Source of the DNA: Afipia sp. 64-13
Lineage (GTDB): Bacteria; Pseudomonadota; Alphaproteobacteria; Rhizobiales; Xanthobacteraceae
Direction of reading: 5' to 3'
NCBI GenBank assembly: GCA_001897755.1
Contig: MKUJ01000023.1
Location: 1 to 40,444, forward strand
DNA: 40,444 nucleotides
Of the stretch, positions 7,880 to 17,096 are shown in pieces. The translations under genes and the position numbers were made by a program. The notes beneath the pieces are model-generated. The model did no database searches. It was not told where the DNA came from and was given only the letters and a program-made list of their open reading frames with translations. Position 1 is the first letter of the stretch, and each line of letters starts with the position of its first letter.

Positions 7880-8890
7880 ATGCATCTTCACCGACCAGGA
7901 CGCTGGCTCACCGCAACGCTTGCCCTCCTGGTGCTGGCGCTGCTGGTCGTCTCGCTGATGACCGGCCCGGCACAGTTCTCGCCGCAGACCGTGGCGCGGG
8001 CGCTGGTCTCCGATCAGGGCGTCGCCTCGATCATCGTGCGCGACATCCGCCTGCCGCGCACGCTGCTCGCGGCGCTGATCGGCGCCACCTTCGGCATCGC
8101 CGGAGCGGCGCTGCAGGGATTGATGCGCAATCCGCTGGCCGAGCCCTCGCTGTTCGGTGCGCCGCAGGCCGCCGCCGCCGCGGCCGCCGGGATCATGGCG
8201 TTCGGGTTCGCCGGCGCGTTGTCGATCTGGGTGCCGCTCGGCGGCATCGCCGGCGCGCTGCTCTCGGTCGGCATGCTGGTGGCGATCGCCGGACGCCGCG
8301 CCTCGCTGACGGTGACGCTGCTGGCGGGCCTTGCGCTGGCGAGCTTCGCCGGGGCTGCGATTGCGCTGATCCTCAACCTCGCGCCCAATCCCTATATCGC
8401 GCTGGAGATCGCGTTCTGGCTGCTCGGCTCTTTGCGTGACCGCAGCATGGAGCATGTCTGGCTCGCCGCGCCCTTCATGCTGACAAGCTGGGCCGTGCTG
8501 GCGGCGACCGCGCGCGATTTTCGCGCGTTGACGCTCGGCGAGGACGCCGCCGCCTCGCTCGGCGTCGATGTCGAGCGCACTCGCGTTCTCGTGGTGATCG
8601 GCGTCGCGCTCGGGGTCGGCGCTGCGGTGTCCGTCGCTGGCGCAATCTCCTTCGTCGGCCTGGTCGCTCCACATCTGGTGCGGCGGTTCTACGGCTTCGA
8701 TCCGACGCGCATTCTACTGCCCTCGGCGCTCACCGGCGCGGCGCTCTTGATCGCCTCCGACATCGCGGTGCGGCTGGTGCCCGGCGCGATCGAAATCAAG
8801 ATCGGCGTCGTCACCGCGCTGATCGGCGTGCCGTTCTTCCTGGCGATGATCTTCCACGAACGCCATGTGCTGGAGGACAGCACATCATGA
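7880..8890 (+). CDS. FecCD/BtuC-family ABC transporter permease
   Basis: 336 residues, nearly all hydrophobic, with about nine to ten predicted membrane segments. Family landmarks are R-D-I-R-L-P-R-T-L-L-A-A-L-I-G, the G-A-A-L-Q-G-L-M-R-N-P-L-A-E-P motif, L-G-E-D-A-A-A-S-L-G-V-D and the coupling-helix region G-A-I-S-F-V-G-L-V-A-P-H. It forms the membrane channel for siderophore, haem or B12 import. ATG 7880 has AAGG 5 bases upstream; longer frames reach into the divergent gene. The stop overlaps the ATPase start as ATGA. Confidence 0.92.
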   Translation: MHLHRPGRWLTATLALLVLALLVVSLMTGPAQFSPQTVARALVSDQGVASIIVRDIRLPRTLLAALIGATFGIAGAALQGLMRNPLAEPSLFGAPQAAAAAAAGIMAFGFAGALSIWVPLGGIAGALLSVGMLVAIAGRRASLTVTLLAGLALASFAGAAIALILNLAPNPYIALEIAFWLLGSLRDRSMEHVWLAAPFMLTSWAVLAATARDFRALTLGEDAAASLGVDVERTRVLVVIGVALGVGAAVSVAGAISFVGLVAPHLVRRFYGFDPTRILLPSALTGAALLIASDIAVRLVPGAIEIKIGVVTALIGVPFFLAMIFHERHVLEDSTS

Positions 8891-9672
8891 AGGACAATGC
8901 TGCTCCGCGCCTTGCCGCCCATGACATCGGCGTCGTTCGCGGCGGCCGCCGCATCGTCGAACGCGCCAACCTCACGCTCAATGCCGGCGAGCTGACGATT
9001 CTCGCCGGCCCCAACGGCGGGGGCAAGACCACGCTGGCGCGGGCGCTGGCCGGATTGCTCGACGCCGAAGGCACGATTACCTTCGACGGCACACCGCTGT
9101 CCGCGCTCGCTCCGCGCGCGCGGGCGCGGGCGCTCGCCTACCTGCCGCAGGGCCATCAATTCCACTGGCCGATGAGCGTGGAGCACATCGTCGCGCTCGG
9201 CCGCGAGCCGCACGCCGATCCGTTCGCCGATCCCACCAGCGCCGACCGCGCGGCGATCGCCGAGGCGATGGCAGCGACCACGATCGAGGACCTGGCCGAA
9301 CGCACGGTGACCACGCTGTCCGGCGGCGAGCGCGCCCGCGTCGCGCTGGCGCGGGCATTGGCGACGCAGGCCGACGTGCTGATCGCCGACGAGCCGATCG
9401 CCTCGCTCGACGAGCGTCACCAGCTCGTGATCATGGAACTGTTGCAATCGGTCGCCCGGCGCGGCGCGGCGGTGCTCGCCATCATCCACGACCTCGCGCT
9501 GGCGACGCGCTTCGCCGACCGCGTCGTGCTGATGCATCAAGGCAAGATCATCGCCAACGACACGCCGGCACTGGCGCTGACCCCGGAGCGCATCGCGACG
9601 ATTTTCGGCGTCTCGGTGCATCGGGTGGAAACACCGGACGGCCCGCTGCTGATTCCTTCGCGCGCGCTGTAG
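8887..9672 (+). CDS. FecE/BtuD-type ABC transporter ATP-binding protein
   Basis: 261-residue ATPase partner of the preceding permease (ATGA overlap). Walker A is G-P-N-G-G-G-K-T-T (41-49), the signature L-S-G-G-E-R-A-R, Walker B V-L-I-A-D-E-P followed by S-L-D, and the switch histidine is in I-I-H-D-L-A-L-A-T-R-F-A. The G-H-Q-F-H-W-P segment after the Q-loop is typical of iron-chelate/B12 ATPases. With the binding protein and permease it makes a complete importer of unknown ligand. A GAAA-loop hairpin follows about 65 bases after the stop. Confidence 0.92.
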   Translation: MKDNAAPRLAAHDIGVVRGGRRIVERANLTLNAGELTILAGPNGGGKTTLARALAGLLDAEGTITFDGTPLSALAPRARARALAYLPQGHQFHWPMSVEHIVALGREPHADPFADPTSADRAAIAEAMAATTIEDLAERTVTTLSGGERARVALARALATQADVLIADEPIASLDERHQLVIMELLQSVARRGAAVLAIIHDLALATRFADRVVLMHQGKIIANDTPALALTPERIATIFGVSVHRVETPDGPLLIPSRAL

Positions 9673-9717
9673 TGCAGCTCAATTTGATATTGAATCAGTC
9701 AGTGCATTGCTTCCTTA

Positions 9718-9824
9718 CCTCTCCCGTGGGGAGAGGTCGACTTCGCGAAAGCGAAGTCGGGTGAGGGCGTAGAATCTATCGATAAATTTAGATCCCCTCA
9801 CCCCTCTCCCCAATGGGGAGAGGG
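9718..9824. repeat. Composite palindromic intergenic repeat (CCTCTCCC-GGGGAGAGG family)
   Basis: Two copies of the CCTCTCCC...GGGGAGAGG palindrome (9718-9736 and 9802-9824) face each other. Between them, GGGTGAGGG and CCCCTCACCC form an outer pair, and GACTTCGC-GAAA-GCGAAGTC (9739-9758) is a perfect 8-bp stem with a GAAA tetraloop. The whole can fold as a long branched hairpin on either strand, and it lies between convergent genes where it could also terminate transcription. A single copy of the core recurs at 27666-27685. Confidence 0.8.
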
Positions 9825-9860
9825 AGCTCATCTCCAATGGCGCAGTGTTTTCGTAAACGG

Positions 9861-11666
9861 CTATACGCCCGCCAGCGACTTCCACGCCCGCTGGATGCGG
9901 CGGCGGATCGCGGTCGCACGCTTTGGCGGTGGCGGCGGCGGCATCGCCTCCTCTTCCTCGTCAGGCAGGCGCAGGCCGACCACGTTGACGCGGGTATTGC
10001 CGATCGAGCGCGCCACCAGCACAATGGAATCGAGCGGCAAGGTGGCGCCGACGCGCGGGGCGTATTCGAGATTGATGTCGAAATAATCGGCCAGCGACAG
10101 ATTGGCGAATTGCGGATCGATGTTGACGCCGTAGGTTTCCGCCACCGACCCGAGCGTGGCGGTGCCCGCGACCACGAAATCGCCGAGCAGATGCGGATCG
10201 GGCGCCGGCATCGGCGGCATGTCAACAAAGAAACGGTCGAGCGCCGAGGCCTTCTCGGGCGGCGCCAGCAGGTAGACGTAATCGTCCTTCACCACCGGAG
10301 CCGCTTCGGCCGGAGAGAGGATTTTCTCGTCGCGGATGACGAGCGTCATTTTCGACCAGGAGGGAATCACGTTGCGCCGCAGGAACAGGCTGTTGGCGCG
10401 CACCGGATAACCGACCAGCTGTTGCTCGAGCTGGCCGGGCAGATCAAGTTCGATGCGGCGCGGTCCCTTGTCGGTGCGCGGCAGCGCGACATGCAGCCGC
10501 CGCGCCGCGACGCCGAGCGTCCAGCCCTGCAGCACCAGCGAGGCGAACACCACGACGAAGGCGACATCGAAATAGATATGCGCGTTCGGCAATTCCAGCA
10601 GCAGCGGAATCGAGGCGAGGAAGATCGCGACCGCGCCGCGCAGTCCGACCCAGGCGATGAAGGTCTTCTCGCGGAGCTGGAAGCGGAACGGTGCCAGACA
10701 CACGAACACCGCGAGCGGCCGCGCCACCAGCATCAGCACCATCGCCACCGCGAGCGCCGGCAACAGCGTGTTCAGCAGCCGCTCGGGCGAAGCGAGCAGG
10801 CCGAGCAGCACGAACATCACGATCTGCGCCAGCCAGGTTCCGGCGTCGAGGAAGGCGACCACCGAATTGTGCGCGCGGGTCGGCCGGTTGCCGATCACGA
10901 TGCCGGCGAGATAGACCGCGAGAAAACCGGAGCCATGGGTGATCTGGGTCAGCCCGAAAATCACCAGCGCGGCGGTGGCGACGAACGGCGCATGCAGGCC
11001 CTGCGGCAAGGACACCCGGTTGAGCGCGGCCACCACGACCATGCCGCCGAGCAGGCCGATCAGGGTGCCGAAGAACGCCTCGCGGACGAACTCCAGCACG
11101 ACATGCGTCGCGGTGTTCTGTCCCATCGACAGCCATTCGACCAGCACCAGCGTCAGGAACACCGCGAACGGATCGTTGGTGCCGGATTCGACCTCGAGCG
11201 TCGCGCCGACGCGGGGGCGCAGGCGCAGGCCCTGGGCATGGACCAGCAGGAACACCGCCGCGGCGTCGGTCGACGCCACCACGGCGCCGACCAGCAGTGC
11301 TTCGGCCCATTCGATGCCAAGGGCGTATTTGGCGACCGGCGCGGTGATCAGCGCGGTCAGCAGCACACCGCCGGTGGCGAGCAGTGCCGAGGGCGCGAGC
11401 ACGGTGCGGATGCTGGAAAATCGGGTCTTCAGCCCGCCGTCGAACAGGATCAGCCCGAGCGCGACCGAGCCGACCAGATAGGCCAGGCGCACGTCGTCGA
11501 ACTGCAGGCCGCCCGGACCGCTGCTACCGGCGAGAATACCGACCCCGAGGAACACCAGCAGCAAGGGGGCACCGAACCGCAGCGCCAGCAGACTCGACAG
11601 GATGCCCGCCATCACCAGGGCGGCGCCGAGCAGGATCGCAATGCTGACGGAATCGAGCGACGCCAT
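9861..11666 (-). CDS. CPA1-family K+(Na+)/H+ antiporter with RCK_C and CorC/HlyC-like tail (NhaP2/CvrA type)
   Basis: 601 residues. Residues 1-390 are about 12-13 membrane segments of the Na_H_exchanger family, with S-T-D-A-A-A-V-F and the ion-site stretch E-S-G-T-N-D-P-F. A cytosolic tail follows: an RCK_C/TrkA_C-like segment (I-E-L-D-L-P-G-Q-L-E-Q-Q-L-V-G-Y-P-V, then I-R-D-E-K-I-L-S-P) and a CorC_HlyC-like domain (L-G-D-F-V-V-A-G). This order is that of NhaP2/YcgO antiporters, which expel K+ or Na+ in exchange for protons. ATG 11666 is chosen because the first membrane helix begins there. The gene is divergent from an MscS channel, an osmotic-stress pairing. Confidence 0.9.
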   Translation of the reverse strand: MASLDSVSIAILLGAALVMAGILSSLLALRFGAPLLLVFLGVGILAGSSGPGGLQFDDVRLAYLVGSVALGLILFDGGLKTRFSSIRTVLAPSALLATGGVLLTALITAPVAKYALGIEWAEALLVGAVVASTDAAAVFLLVHAQGLRLRPRVGATLEVESGTNDPFAVFLTLVLVEWLSMGQNTATHVVLEFVREAFFGTLIGLLGGMVVVAALNRVSLPQGLHAPFVATAALVIFGLTQITHGSGFLAVYLAGIVIGNRPTRAHNSVVAFLDAGTWLAQIVMFVLLGLLASPERLLNTLLPALAVAMVLMLVARPLAVFVCLAPFRFQLREKTFIAWVGLRGAVAIFLASIPLLLELPNAHIYFDVAFVVVFASLVLQGWTLGVAARRLHVALPRTDKGPRRIELDLPGQLEQQLVGYPVRANSLFLRRNVIPSWSKMTLVIRDEKILSPAEAAPVVKDDYVYLLAPPEKASALDRFFVDMPPMPAPDPHLLGDFVVAGTATLGSVAETYGVNIDPQFANLSLADYFDINLEYAPRVGATLPLDSIVLVARSIGNTRVNVVGLRLPDEEEEAMPPPPPPKRATAIRRRIQRAWKSLAGV

Positions 11667-11896
11667 GAATGATCGAACCTTGAAGCAATCATCCATGCTT
11701 ATCGTCGCGACCGCCGCTCGCCAACCGATTTGTCGCAATCATCACAAATGCGCCGGATTTGACGGTACAGGTCGGCACAATCCCGATTGTCAGACGGCTC
11801 CGTTTCCCGAATATACAGAGCGTAAGGCATGCGGCGGCGAGTCGCAGGGTGCGACATGTCTCGCCCCGCCGGCATGCCGCTTGAACGAGTTTCCCG

Positions 11897-13216
11897 ATGA
11901 ACTGGAATGAACTTCTCGAAAGCCTGCAGATGGCGGCGCGCTCGGTCGGCGCGGAGGTCACCTCGCCATGGTTCTATCTGCAGGTCGGCGTCATTCTCGC
12001 CGCCTCCGGCATCGCCCTCGCCGCCGCGAGCCTGTTGCGCGCGCGGGTCAATCCGGCGGAAATGGCGATGGGCTGGCCGGCGCCGCTGCGGCTGCTGCTG
12101 CGGCTCTTGATTCGCCATGCCGGCGTCGCGGTGTTCGCCGCGCTGACCGCCCTCACCCGCGGGGCGCTGGTGCATTCGACCTGGCCGAGCCGCAGCTATC
12201 TGCTCGCCGTGGTGGCGAGCCTGGCCACCGCCTGGCTGATCATCCGGCTCGCCACCAGCCTGATCCGCAACGGGACCGTGGTCCGCGTCGTTTCGGTGGC
12301 GGCGTGGTCGGTGGCGGCACTCAGCATCATCGGCCAGCTCGGCCCGGTCGCCGAGGCGCTGGACTCCGTCGCCATCACGGTCGGCACGCTGCGCCTGACC
12401 CCGCTGCTGCTGATCAAGGCCACGGTGTTCTTCGCCATCGCGCTGTGGCTGGTCAATCTCGCCGGCAATTTCCTTGAGATGCGGATCACCCGCGCCAACG
12501 ACCTCACCCCGTCGGTTCAGGTGCTGCTGATCAAGCTGATCCGGGTGGCGCTGTTTATCGTCGCCATCGCGGTGGTGGCCGGGTCGGTCGGCATCGACCT
12601 GTCGGCCTTCGCGCTGTTCTCCGGCGCCATCGGCGTCGGTCTCGGTTTCGGCCTGCAGAAGATCATCGCCAATTTCATCAGCGGCGTGATCCTGCTTGCC
12701 GACAAATCGGTCAAGCCCGGCGACCTCGTCACCGTCGGCGACAGCACCGGCACGATCAGTTCGATGAACACCCGCTACATTTCGGTGGCGGCCGGCGACG
12801 GGCGCGAAATCCTGATTCCGAACGAGGATCTCGTCACCCAGCGCGTCGTCAACTGGACCTATACCGACCGAACCATGCTGGTGAAGGTCAATTTCGCCAC
12901 CAATTACGACGCGGACCCGAGCCTCGTCTGCAAGCTCGCGATCGAAACCGCTCGCGGCACGCCGAATGTTGCGGCTTTCAAGGAGCCGGGCTGCCTGCTC
13001 ACCGAATTCACCGAAGCCGGCATGAAGTTTGCGCTGACGTTCTGGGTGGCCGACATCGCGGTCGGCATGGACGCCGTCCGCAGCAGGGTGATGCAGGGGC
13101 TGTGGACCGCCTTCAAGAAAGAAGGCATCCGCGTGCCCTATCCGGTGCGCGAGATCCGCGTGCGCGGCGGCGCGCTGCCGGTGGAGACGGTGATCGAGGA
13201 GGTTCCCGGCGAGTGA
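11897..13216 (+). CDS. MscS-family mechanosensitive ion channel
   Basis: 439 residues. About five to six N-terminal membrane segments precede the conserved MscS core: the pore helix (F-A-L-F-S-G-A-I-G-V-G-L-G-F-G-L-Q-K) and the beta domain (I-S-G-V-I-L-L-A-D-K-S-V-K-P-G-D-L-V, then G-R-E-I-L-I-P-N-E). The cytosolic alpha-beta cage follows. The family opens under membrane tension to release solutes on hypo-osmotic shock. E. coli MscS has three membrane helices and 286 residues, so this is one of the larger homologues. The start is ATG 11897; a second ATG at 11907 is in another frame. Confidence 0.93.
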   Translation: MNWNELLESLQMAARSVGAEVTSPWFYLQVGVILAASGIALAAASLLRARVNPAEMAMGWPAPLRLLLRLLIRHAGVAVFAALTALTRGALVHSTWPSRSYLLAVVASLATAWLIIRLATSLIRNGTVVRVVSVAAWSVAALSIIGQLGPVAEALDSVAITVGTLRLTPLLLIKATVFFAIALWLVNLAGNFLEMRITRANDLTPSVQVLLIKLIRVALFIVAIAVVAGSVGIDLSAFALFSGAIGVGLGFGLQKIIANFISGVILLADKSVKPGDLVTVGDSTGTISSMNTRYISVAAGDGREILIPNEDLVTQRVVNWTYTDRTMLVKVNFATNYDADPSLVCKLAIETARGTPNVAAFKEPGCLLTEFTEAGMKFALTFWVADIAVGMDAVRSRVMQGLWTAFKKEGIRVPYPVREIRVRGGALPVETVIEEVPGE

Positions 13217-13338
13217 GCGCCGTTCCGCCCGGGGAGGCGCTTGCGCAAACCGGGCGATGCATTAGATTGAGGCCTCATCCTTCTTTCGCGTGAAATTCCT
13301 CGCCCGCAAGCGATCTTTCCGCCTATAAGCAGCCTGCC

Positions 13339-14166
13339 ATGACCTATGTCGACGCCACCGACGCCTCGCTCCGCAAGACCGGCCAGATCAAACTGCACGG
13401 CAAAGGAGCGTTTGCCGGCATGCGCAAAGCCGGCGCGCTGACCGCGCTCTGCCTCGACGAGCTGACCCATCTGGTGCGGCCGGGCGCGCACACCTCGGAA
13501 ATCGACGATTTCGTCCGCGGCTTCGCCTTCGACCACGGCGCCTACCCGGCGACGCTGATGTATCGCGGCTATCGCTATTCGACCTGCACTTCGATCAATC
13601 ACGTGGTCTGCCACGGCATGCCGGGCGACCGGCCGCTGAAGGAAGGCGACATCGTCAATGTCGACGTCACGCTGATCGTCGATGGCTGGTATGGCGATTC
13701 CAGCCGGATGTACGCCGCGGGCGCGATCTCGCGCCGCGCCGAGCGGCTGATCGAGGTGACCTACGAGGCGATGATGCGCGGCATCGCCGCAGTGAAGCCC
13801 GGCGCCACCACCGGCGACATCGGCCACGCGATCCAGAGCTTCGTCGAGCCCGAGCATATGAGCGTGGTGCGCGACTTCTGCGGCCACGGTCTCGGCCGCC
13901 TGTTCCACGACGAGCCCAACATCATCCATGTCGGCCGGCCCGGCGAGGGCGTGGTGCTGCGCCCCGGCATGTTCTTCACCATCGAGCCGATGATCAATCT
14001 CGGCAAGCCGCACGTAAAAATTCTCTCCGACGGCTGGACCGCAGTAACACGCGACCGCTCGCTGTCGGCGCAGTTCGAGCATTCGGTCGGCGTCACCGAG
14101 ACCGGCGTCGAGATCTTCACGCTCTCGCCCGGCAAATTGGACAAGCCGCCTTACGCCATCGCCTGA
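13339..14166 (+). CDS. map: Methionine aminopeptidase, type I
   Basis: 275 residues; removes the initiator methionine from nascent proteins in the cytosol. The pita-bread metallopeptidase ligands are visible: D-V-T-L-I-V-D-G-W-Y-G-D (first Asp pair), C-G-H-G-L-G-R-L-F-H-D-E-P (His), F-T-I-E-P-M (Glu) and Q-F-E-H-S-V (Glu). The substrate-pocket stretch C-T-S-I-N-H-V-V-C-H-G is also conserved. It lacks the N-terminal zinc-finger extension of type Ib enzymes. It precedes radC in the same direction after about 100 bases. Confidence 0.95.
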   Translation: MTYVDATDASLRKTGQIKLHGKGAFAGMRKAGALTALCLDELTHLVRPGAHTSEIDDFVRGFAFDHGAYPATLMYRGYRYSTCTSINHVVCHGMPGDRPLKEGDIVNVDVTLIVDGWYGDSSRMYAAGAISRRAERLIEVTYEAMMRGIAAVKPGATTGDIGHAIQSFVEPEHMSVVRDFCGHGLGRLFHDEPNIIHVGRPGEGVVLRPGMFFTIEPMINLGKPHVKILSDGWTAVTRDRSLSAQFEHSVGVTETGVEIFTLSPGKLDKPPYAIA

Positions 14167-14271
14167 TCACTATAACGCGCGCGCCGCCAAAGCATGGGAG
14201 GCGCGCAATTTGGCTCTTGCAAAACCCCGGCGGCGCGGCATGCTCGCACTATTCTTGAGCGCCAGCCCGCC

Positions 14272-14991
14272 ATGTCCGCAACCAGCGATGACTCATCCGA
14301 ACCCTCCGGCTTTGCCGAGGCTCCGCATTATCACGGCCATCGCGAGCGGCTGCGCGACCGCTTCAAGGAAGCCGGTCCCGACGCGCTGAGCGATTACGAA
14401 CTGCTGGAAATGGTGTTGTTCCGCGCGCTGCCGCGCCGCGATGTCAAGCCGCTGGCAAAGGCTCTGATCGCGCGGTTCGGTTCGTTCGCCGAAGTGGTGC
14501 ACGCGCCGGAAGCGCGATTGCGCGAAATCAGCGGCATCGGCGACGCCGCGGTCACCGAAGTCAAGCTGATCGCGGCGACCGCGAGCCGCGTCATCAAGGG
14601 CCAGATGACGCAGCGCCCCGTGCTGTCGTCATGGTCGAGCGTGATCGACTATTGCCGCGCGGCGATGGCGTTCGCCGACAAGGAACAGTTCCGCATCCTG
14701 TTTCTCGACAAGCGCAACCAACTCATCGCCGACGAGGTGCAGCAGGTCGGCACCGTAGACCACACCCCGGTCTATCCGCGCGAGGTGGTCAAGCGCGCGC
14801 TGGAACTGTCCGCCACCGCGATTATTTTGGTGCACAACCATCCTTCCGGCGATCCGACACCGTCCACCGCCGACATCCAGATGACCAAATCGATTATCGC
14901 GATCTCCAACCCGCTCGGCATCTCCGTGCATGACCACATCATCGTCGGCAAGAACGGCCATGCCAGCCTGAAAGGCATGAAGCTGATGTAG
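14272..14991 (+). CDS. radC: RadC/JAB-domain (MPN+) protein
   Basis: 239 residues. A helix-hairpin-helix-like N-terminal half ([19 protein letters not shown], then I-S-G-I-G-D-A-A) is followed by the JAB/MPN+ domain with the JAMM zinc motif [14 protein letters not shown]. This is the standard RadC architecture. The original assignment of RadC to recombination repair is doubtful and the enzyme activity is unresolved. The start at 14272 is chosen because the conserved part begins soon after; upstream in-frame sequence from 14194 shows no family feature. No strong ribosome-binding site is visible. Confidence 0.88.
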   Translation: MSATSDDSSEPSGFAEAPHYHGHRERLRDRFKEAGPDALSDYELLEMVLFRALPRRDVKPLAKALIARFGSFAEVVHAPEARLREISGIGDAAVTEVKLIAATASRVIKGQMTQRPVLSSWSSVIDYCRAAMAFADKEQFRILFLDKRNQLIADEVQQVGTVDHTPVYPREVVKRALELSATAIILVHNHPSGDPTPSTADIQMTKSIIAISNPLGISVHDHIIVGKNGHASLKGMKLM

Positions 14992-15024
14992 CGGAAGTGG
15001 CGCCGTTAGCATAACGCAGCTGTC

Positions 15025-15139
15025 CGTCGCCCCGGCGCCGGCCGGGGCCCATAATTCCTGCCGATGATTTTTGAACGGCAAGTTCGTCGTCTTTCTTGAG
15101 AGGCCGGTGGCTATAGGTCCCGGCCGGCGCCGGGACGAC
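15025..15139. repeat. Imperfect long inverted repeat (CGTCGCCCCGGCGCCGGCCGGGG family)
   Basis: The left end (15025-15053, CGTCGCCCCGGCGCCGGCC followed by GGGGCCCATA) and the right end (15112-15139, TATAGGTCCCGGCCGGCGCC followed by GGGACGAC) are inverted versions of each other around a centre of about 58 bases. It is the remains of a mobile intergenic palindrome family of this bacterial group. Together with the next repeat it fills the gap between radC and the AprI-like gene. Confidence 0.75.
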
Positions 15140-15161
15140 ATCGAAGTCGGATCGACTCCCT

Positions 15162-15296
15162 CGTCATTGCGAGCCAAGAGTTCTCACACCAGCTTTCGCT
15201 ATTTTCCGTCATGGCCGGGCTTGACCCGGCCATCCACGGCTTGATCGCTTCATGGAAGGAAGACGTGGATGCACGGCACAGGGCCGGGCGTGACGA
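15162..15296. repeat. GTCATGGCCGGGC-type intergenic palindrome with adjoining half-copy of CGTCATTGCGAG
   Basis: Bases 15162-15173 are the end of a CGTCATTGCGAG element. Bases 15208-15238 (GTCATGGCCGGGCTTGACCC...CCATCCACG) pair imperfectly with 15262-15296 (GACGTGGATGCACGGCAC...GGGCGTGACGA). Copies of the same element occur at 17929-18020 and 27506-27631. With the preceding repeat it accounts for most of the 340-base gap between radC and the AprI-like gene; I see no gene in that gap. Confidence 0.8.
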
Positions 15297-15335
15297 ATTC
15301 AGAAGCTGACGAGCCGGACTTTCCTGCAGCAAAAA

Positions 15336-16073
15336 TCACTGCCGCATCATGATCAAGGGATCGGCGCTGTCGGGCACCCGCCGCCACTGCGCGTGATCGT
15401 CGGCCTCGAAGCGCCAGACCTCGCCCTTCGCCGAGATCAGTTGAATCTCGCCGCGCTCGATCCGCCACGATTTGGGCGCGAACGTCGCCACCGCAGCGTC
15501 GCAGCGCGGCTTGAGGAACACCGCGAAGGTGTCCGGCGAGACCTCGGTGTTGGTCAGCGTCAGCGTGCAGATCGCGGTGCCGTTGCCGCGCACCATCGAC
15601 CAGTCGCCGATCAACTGATCGGTCGATTTCGACAATTCGCGCGCCGCCGCCAGATTCTGCAGCAGATAGACGCCCTCGCCGCTGCGCAACCCCTCGAAGA
15701 TGCCGCTCTCCACTTCGGTGAGATCGATCACCGATTGGCCCTGCGCGTCCTGCAGGCGCACGATGTCGAGGCCTTTGACGCTCCAGGCGACGACCGATCT
15801 GGTGAACGGCAGCGCGGCGGCGCAACCCTTCTCAAGCTCGAGCTTCAAGCCCTGCGGCGCAGGATCGGTCTTCAGCGTGACGACGCAGGTCTTGTCACGG
15901 CCGGCGGTGGCGAGCTCCCACTGCCCGATCATCTCGCCGGCGAGCGAGCGCGGATCCTGCGCGCGCGCCGGCATCGCCAGGACCAGCACGATCGGCAGCG
16001 CGCCCGCGCATAGCCGCAAAAGCCACCGGCACAGCCGATGGCGTTTGCGTTTCATCTGCGCCGGCCGCGTCAT
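15336..16073 (-). CDS. Secreted AprI/Inh-family protein with two tandem inhibitor domains
   Basis: 245 residues: basic N-terminus, hydrophobic signal segment (about 15-38, ending M-P-A-R-A-Q), then two units of the AprI/Inh (Omp19-like) fold. Unit 1 begins M-I-G-Q-W-E-L-A-T-A-G-R-D-K-T-C-V-V-T-L; unit 2 begins L-I-G-D-W-S-M-V-R-G-N-G-T-A-I-C-T-L-T-L. Both share G-x-W, a Cys in the first strand pair and a second Cys about 25 residues on. AprI/Inh proteins inhibit serralysin-type metalloproteases in the periplasm, usually with one domain of about 100 residues. GAGG lies 8 bases before the start. It follows the hydroxyacid dehydrogenase gene by 18 bases. No serralysin gene is in the window, so the target is unknown. 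Confidence 0.8.
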   Translation of the reverse strand: MTRPAQMKRKRHRLCRWLLRLCAGALPIVLVLAMPARAQDPRSLAGEMIGQWELATAGRDKTCVVTLKTDPAPQGLKLELEKGCAAALPFTRSVVAWSVKGLDIVRLQDAQGQSVIDLTEVESGIFEGLRSGEGVYLLQNLAAARELSKSTDQLIGDWSMVRGNGTAICTLTLTNTEVSPDTFAVFLKPRCDAAVATFAPKSWRIERGEIQLISAKGEVWRFEADDHAQWRRVPDSADPLIMMRQ

Positions 16074-16091
16074 GCCGTGTCCCTCAAGACT

Positions 16092-17075
16092 TCAATGGCC
16101 CTTGTACGGCGTCTCCGGCACCGGCGTCAGCGGCGGCTTGCCGTCGAACCAGGCCTTGAGGTTGTCGACCACCAGCATGTCCATCGCATCGCGCGTCGTC
16201 ACCGAGGCGGAGGCGATGTGCGGCAGCAGCACCACGTTCGGCAGCTTGCGCAGTTCTTCCGGCACATGCGGCTCGCGGGCGAACACGTCGAGGCCGGCGG
16301 CCTGGATGGTGCCCTCCTTGAGCGCGGCGATCAGCGCCGGCTCGTCCACCACCGAACCGCGCGCGACGTTGACCACCACGCCGCGCGGGCCGAGCGCTTT
16401 GAGCACCTCGGCGTTGATCATCTTCTCGGTCGAGGCGCCGCCCGGCGTGATCAGCACCAGCGTATCGACCTCCTTCGCCATCTCCATCAGATCGGGATAG
16501 TGCTTGTAGGTGACGCCCGGCGCGGGATTGCGCGAATGGTAGACCACCGGCACCAGCGAGGCGGCCAGACGCCGCGCGATCGCCTGGCCGATACGGCCCA
16601 TGCCGACCATGCCGACGGTGCGGTCGCGCAGCGAGCCGGCGCTGAGCGGGAACGAGCCGGTGTCCCACTTGCCGGCGCGCACGAAACGGTCGGCATTGAT
16701 GAAATCGCGCAGCGTCGCGATCAAAAGACCCAGCGCGGTGTCGGCGACCTCCTCGGTCAGCACTTCCGGAGTGTGGGTGACGATGATGCCCTTCTCGGCC
16801 GCGTAGCGGAAATCGACGTGGTCGTAGCCGACGCCGAAGGACGCGATCATCTCCACTTTCGGAAACTGCTCCAGCATCTTCCGGTCGGCCTGCACCAGCC
16901 CGGTGACGGCGATGCCGCGAATCCGCGCCGCGATCTCCGGAGACAGCCGCTCGAGATCGTTACGGGTGGCGAACACATGCGTGGTGAACCGGCCCGGAAA
17001 ACCGGCAATCACCTTGGGCTTGTGCGGTCCGTAAATCAGAACGTCGATGGTCTCTCCCGGATTGGTCGCAGCCAT
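16092..17075 (-). CDS. D-isomer-specific 2-hydroxyacid dehydrogenase
   Basis: 327 residues; NAD(P)-dependent interconversion of a D-2-hydroxyacid and its 2-oxoacid. The Rossmann motif is V-G-M-V-G-M-G-R-I-G-Q-A-I-A-R-R. Catalytic residues are Arg in N-V-A-R-G-S-V-V-D-E, Glu in L-D-V-F-A-R-E-P, and His in L-L-P-H-I-A-S-A-S. It resembles glyoxylate/hydroxypyruvate reductases of the GhrB type, but the substrate is not readable. AAGGA precedes the ATG by 9 bases. It starts 21 bases after the ABC permease gene and is thus co-transcribed with the sulfonate-type transporter and ThDP enzyme, which suggests work on an imported 2-hydroxy or 2-oxo acid (inference). Confidence 0.88.
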   Translation of the reverse strand: MAATNPGETIDVLIYGPHKPKVIAGFPGRFTTHVFATRNDLERLSPEIAARIRGIAVTGLVQADRKMLEQFPKVEMIASFGVGYDHVDFRYAAEKGIIVTHTPEVLTEEVADTALGLLIATLRDFINADRFVRAGKWDTGSFPLSAGSLRDRTVGMVGMGRIGQAIARRLAASLVPVVYHSRNPAPGVTYKHYPDLMEMAKEVDTLVLITPGGASTEKMINAEVLKALGPRGVVVNVARGSVVDEPALIAALKEGTIQAAGLDVFAREPHVPEELRKLPNVVLLPHIASASVTTRDAMDMLVVDNLKAWFDGKPPLTPVPETPYKGH

Positions 17076-17096
17076 TCTTCAGTTTCCTTTCAGTTT

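Noticed and set aside
9661-9840. CRISPR-like array in the repeat region
   Set aside because: The units are inverted palindromes, not direct repeats with regular unique spacers, and no cas gene is present.
9813-11672. A 619-residue open frame antisense to the antiporter gene
   Set aside because: Low-complexity Arg/Gln/His/Glu composition with no family motif; the opposite strand encodes a well-conserved membrane protein.
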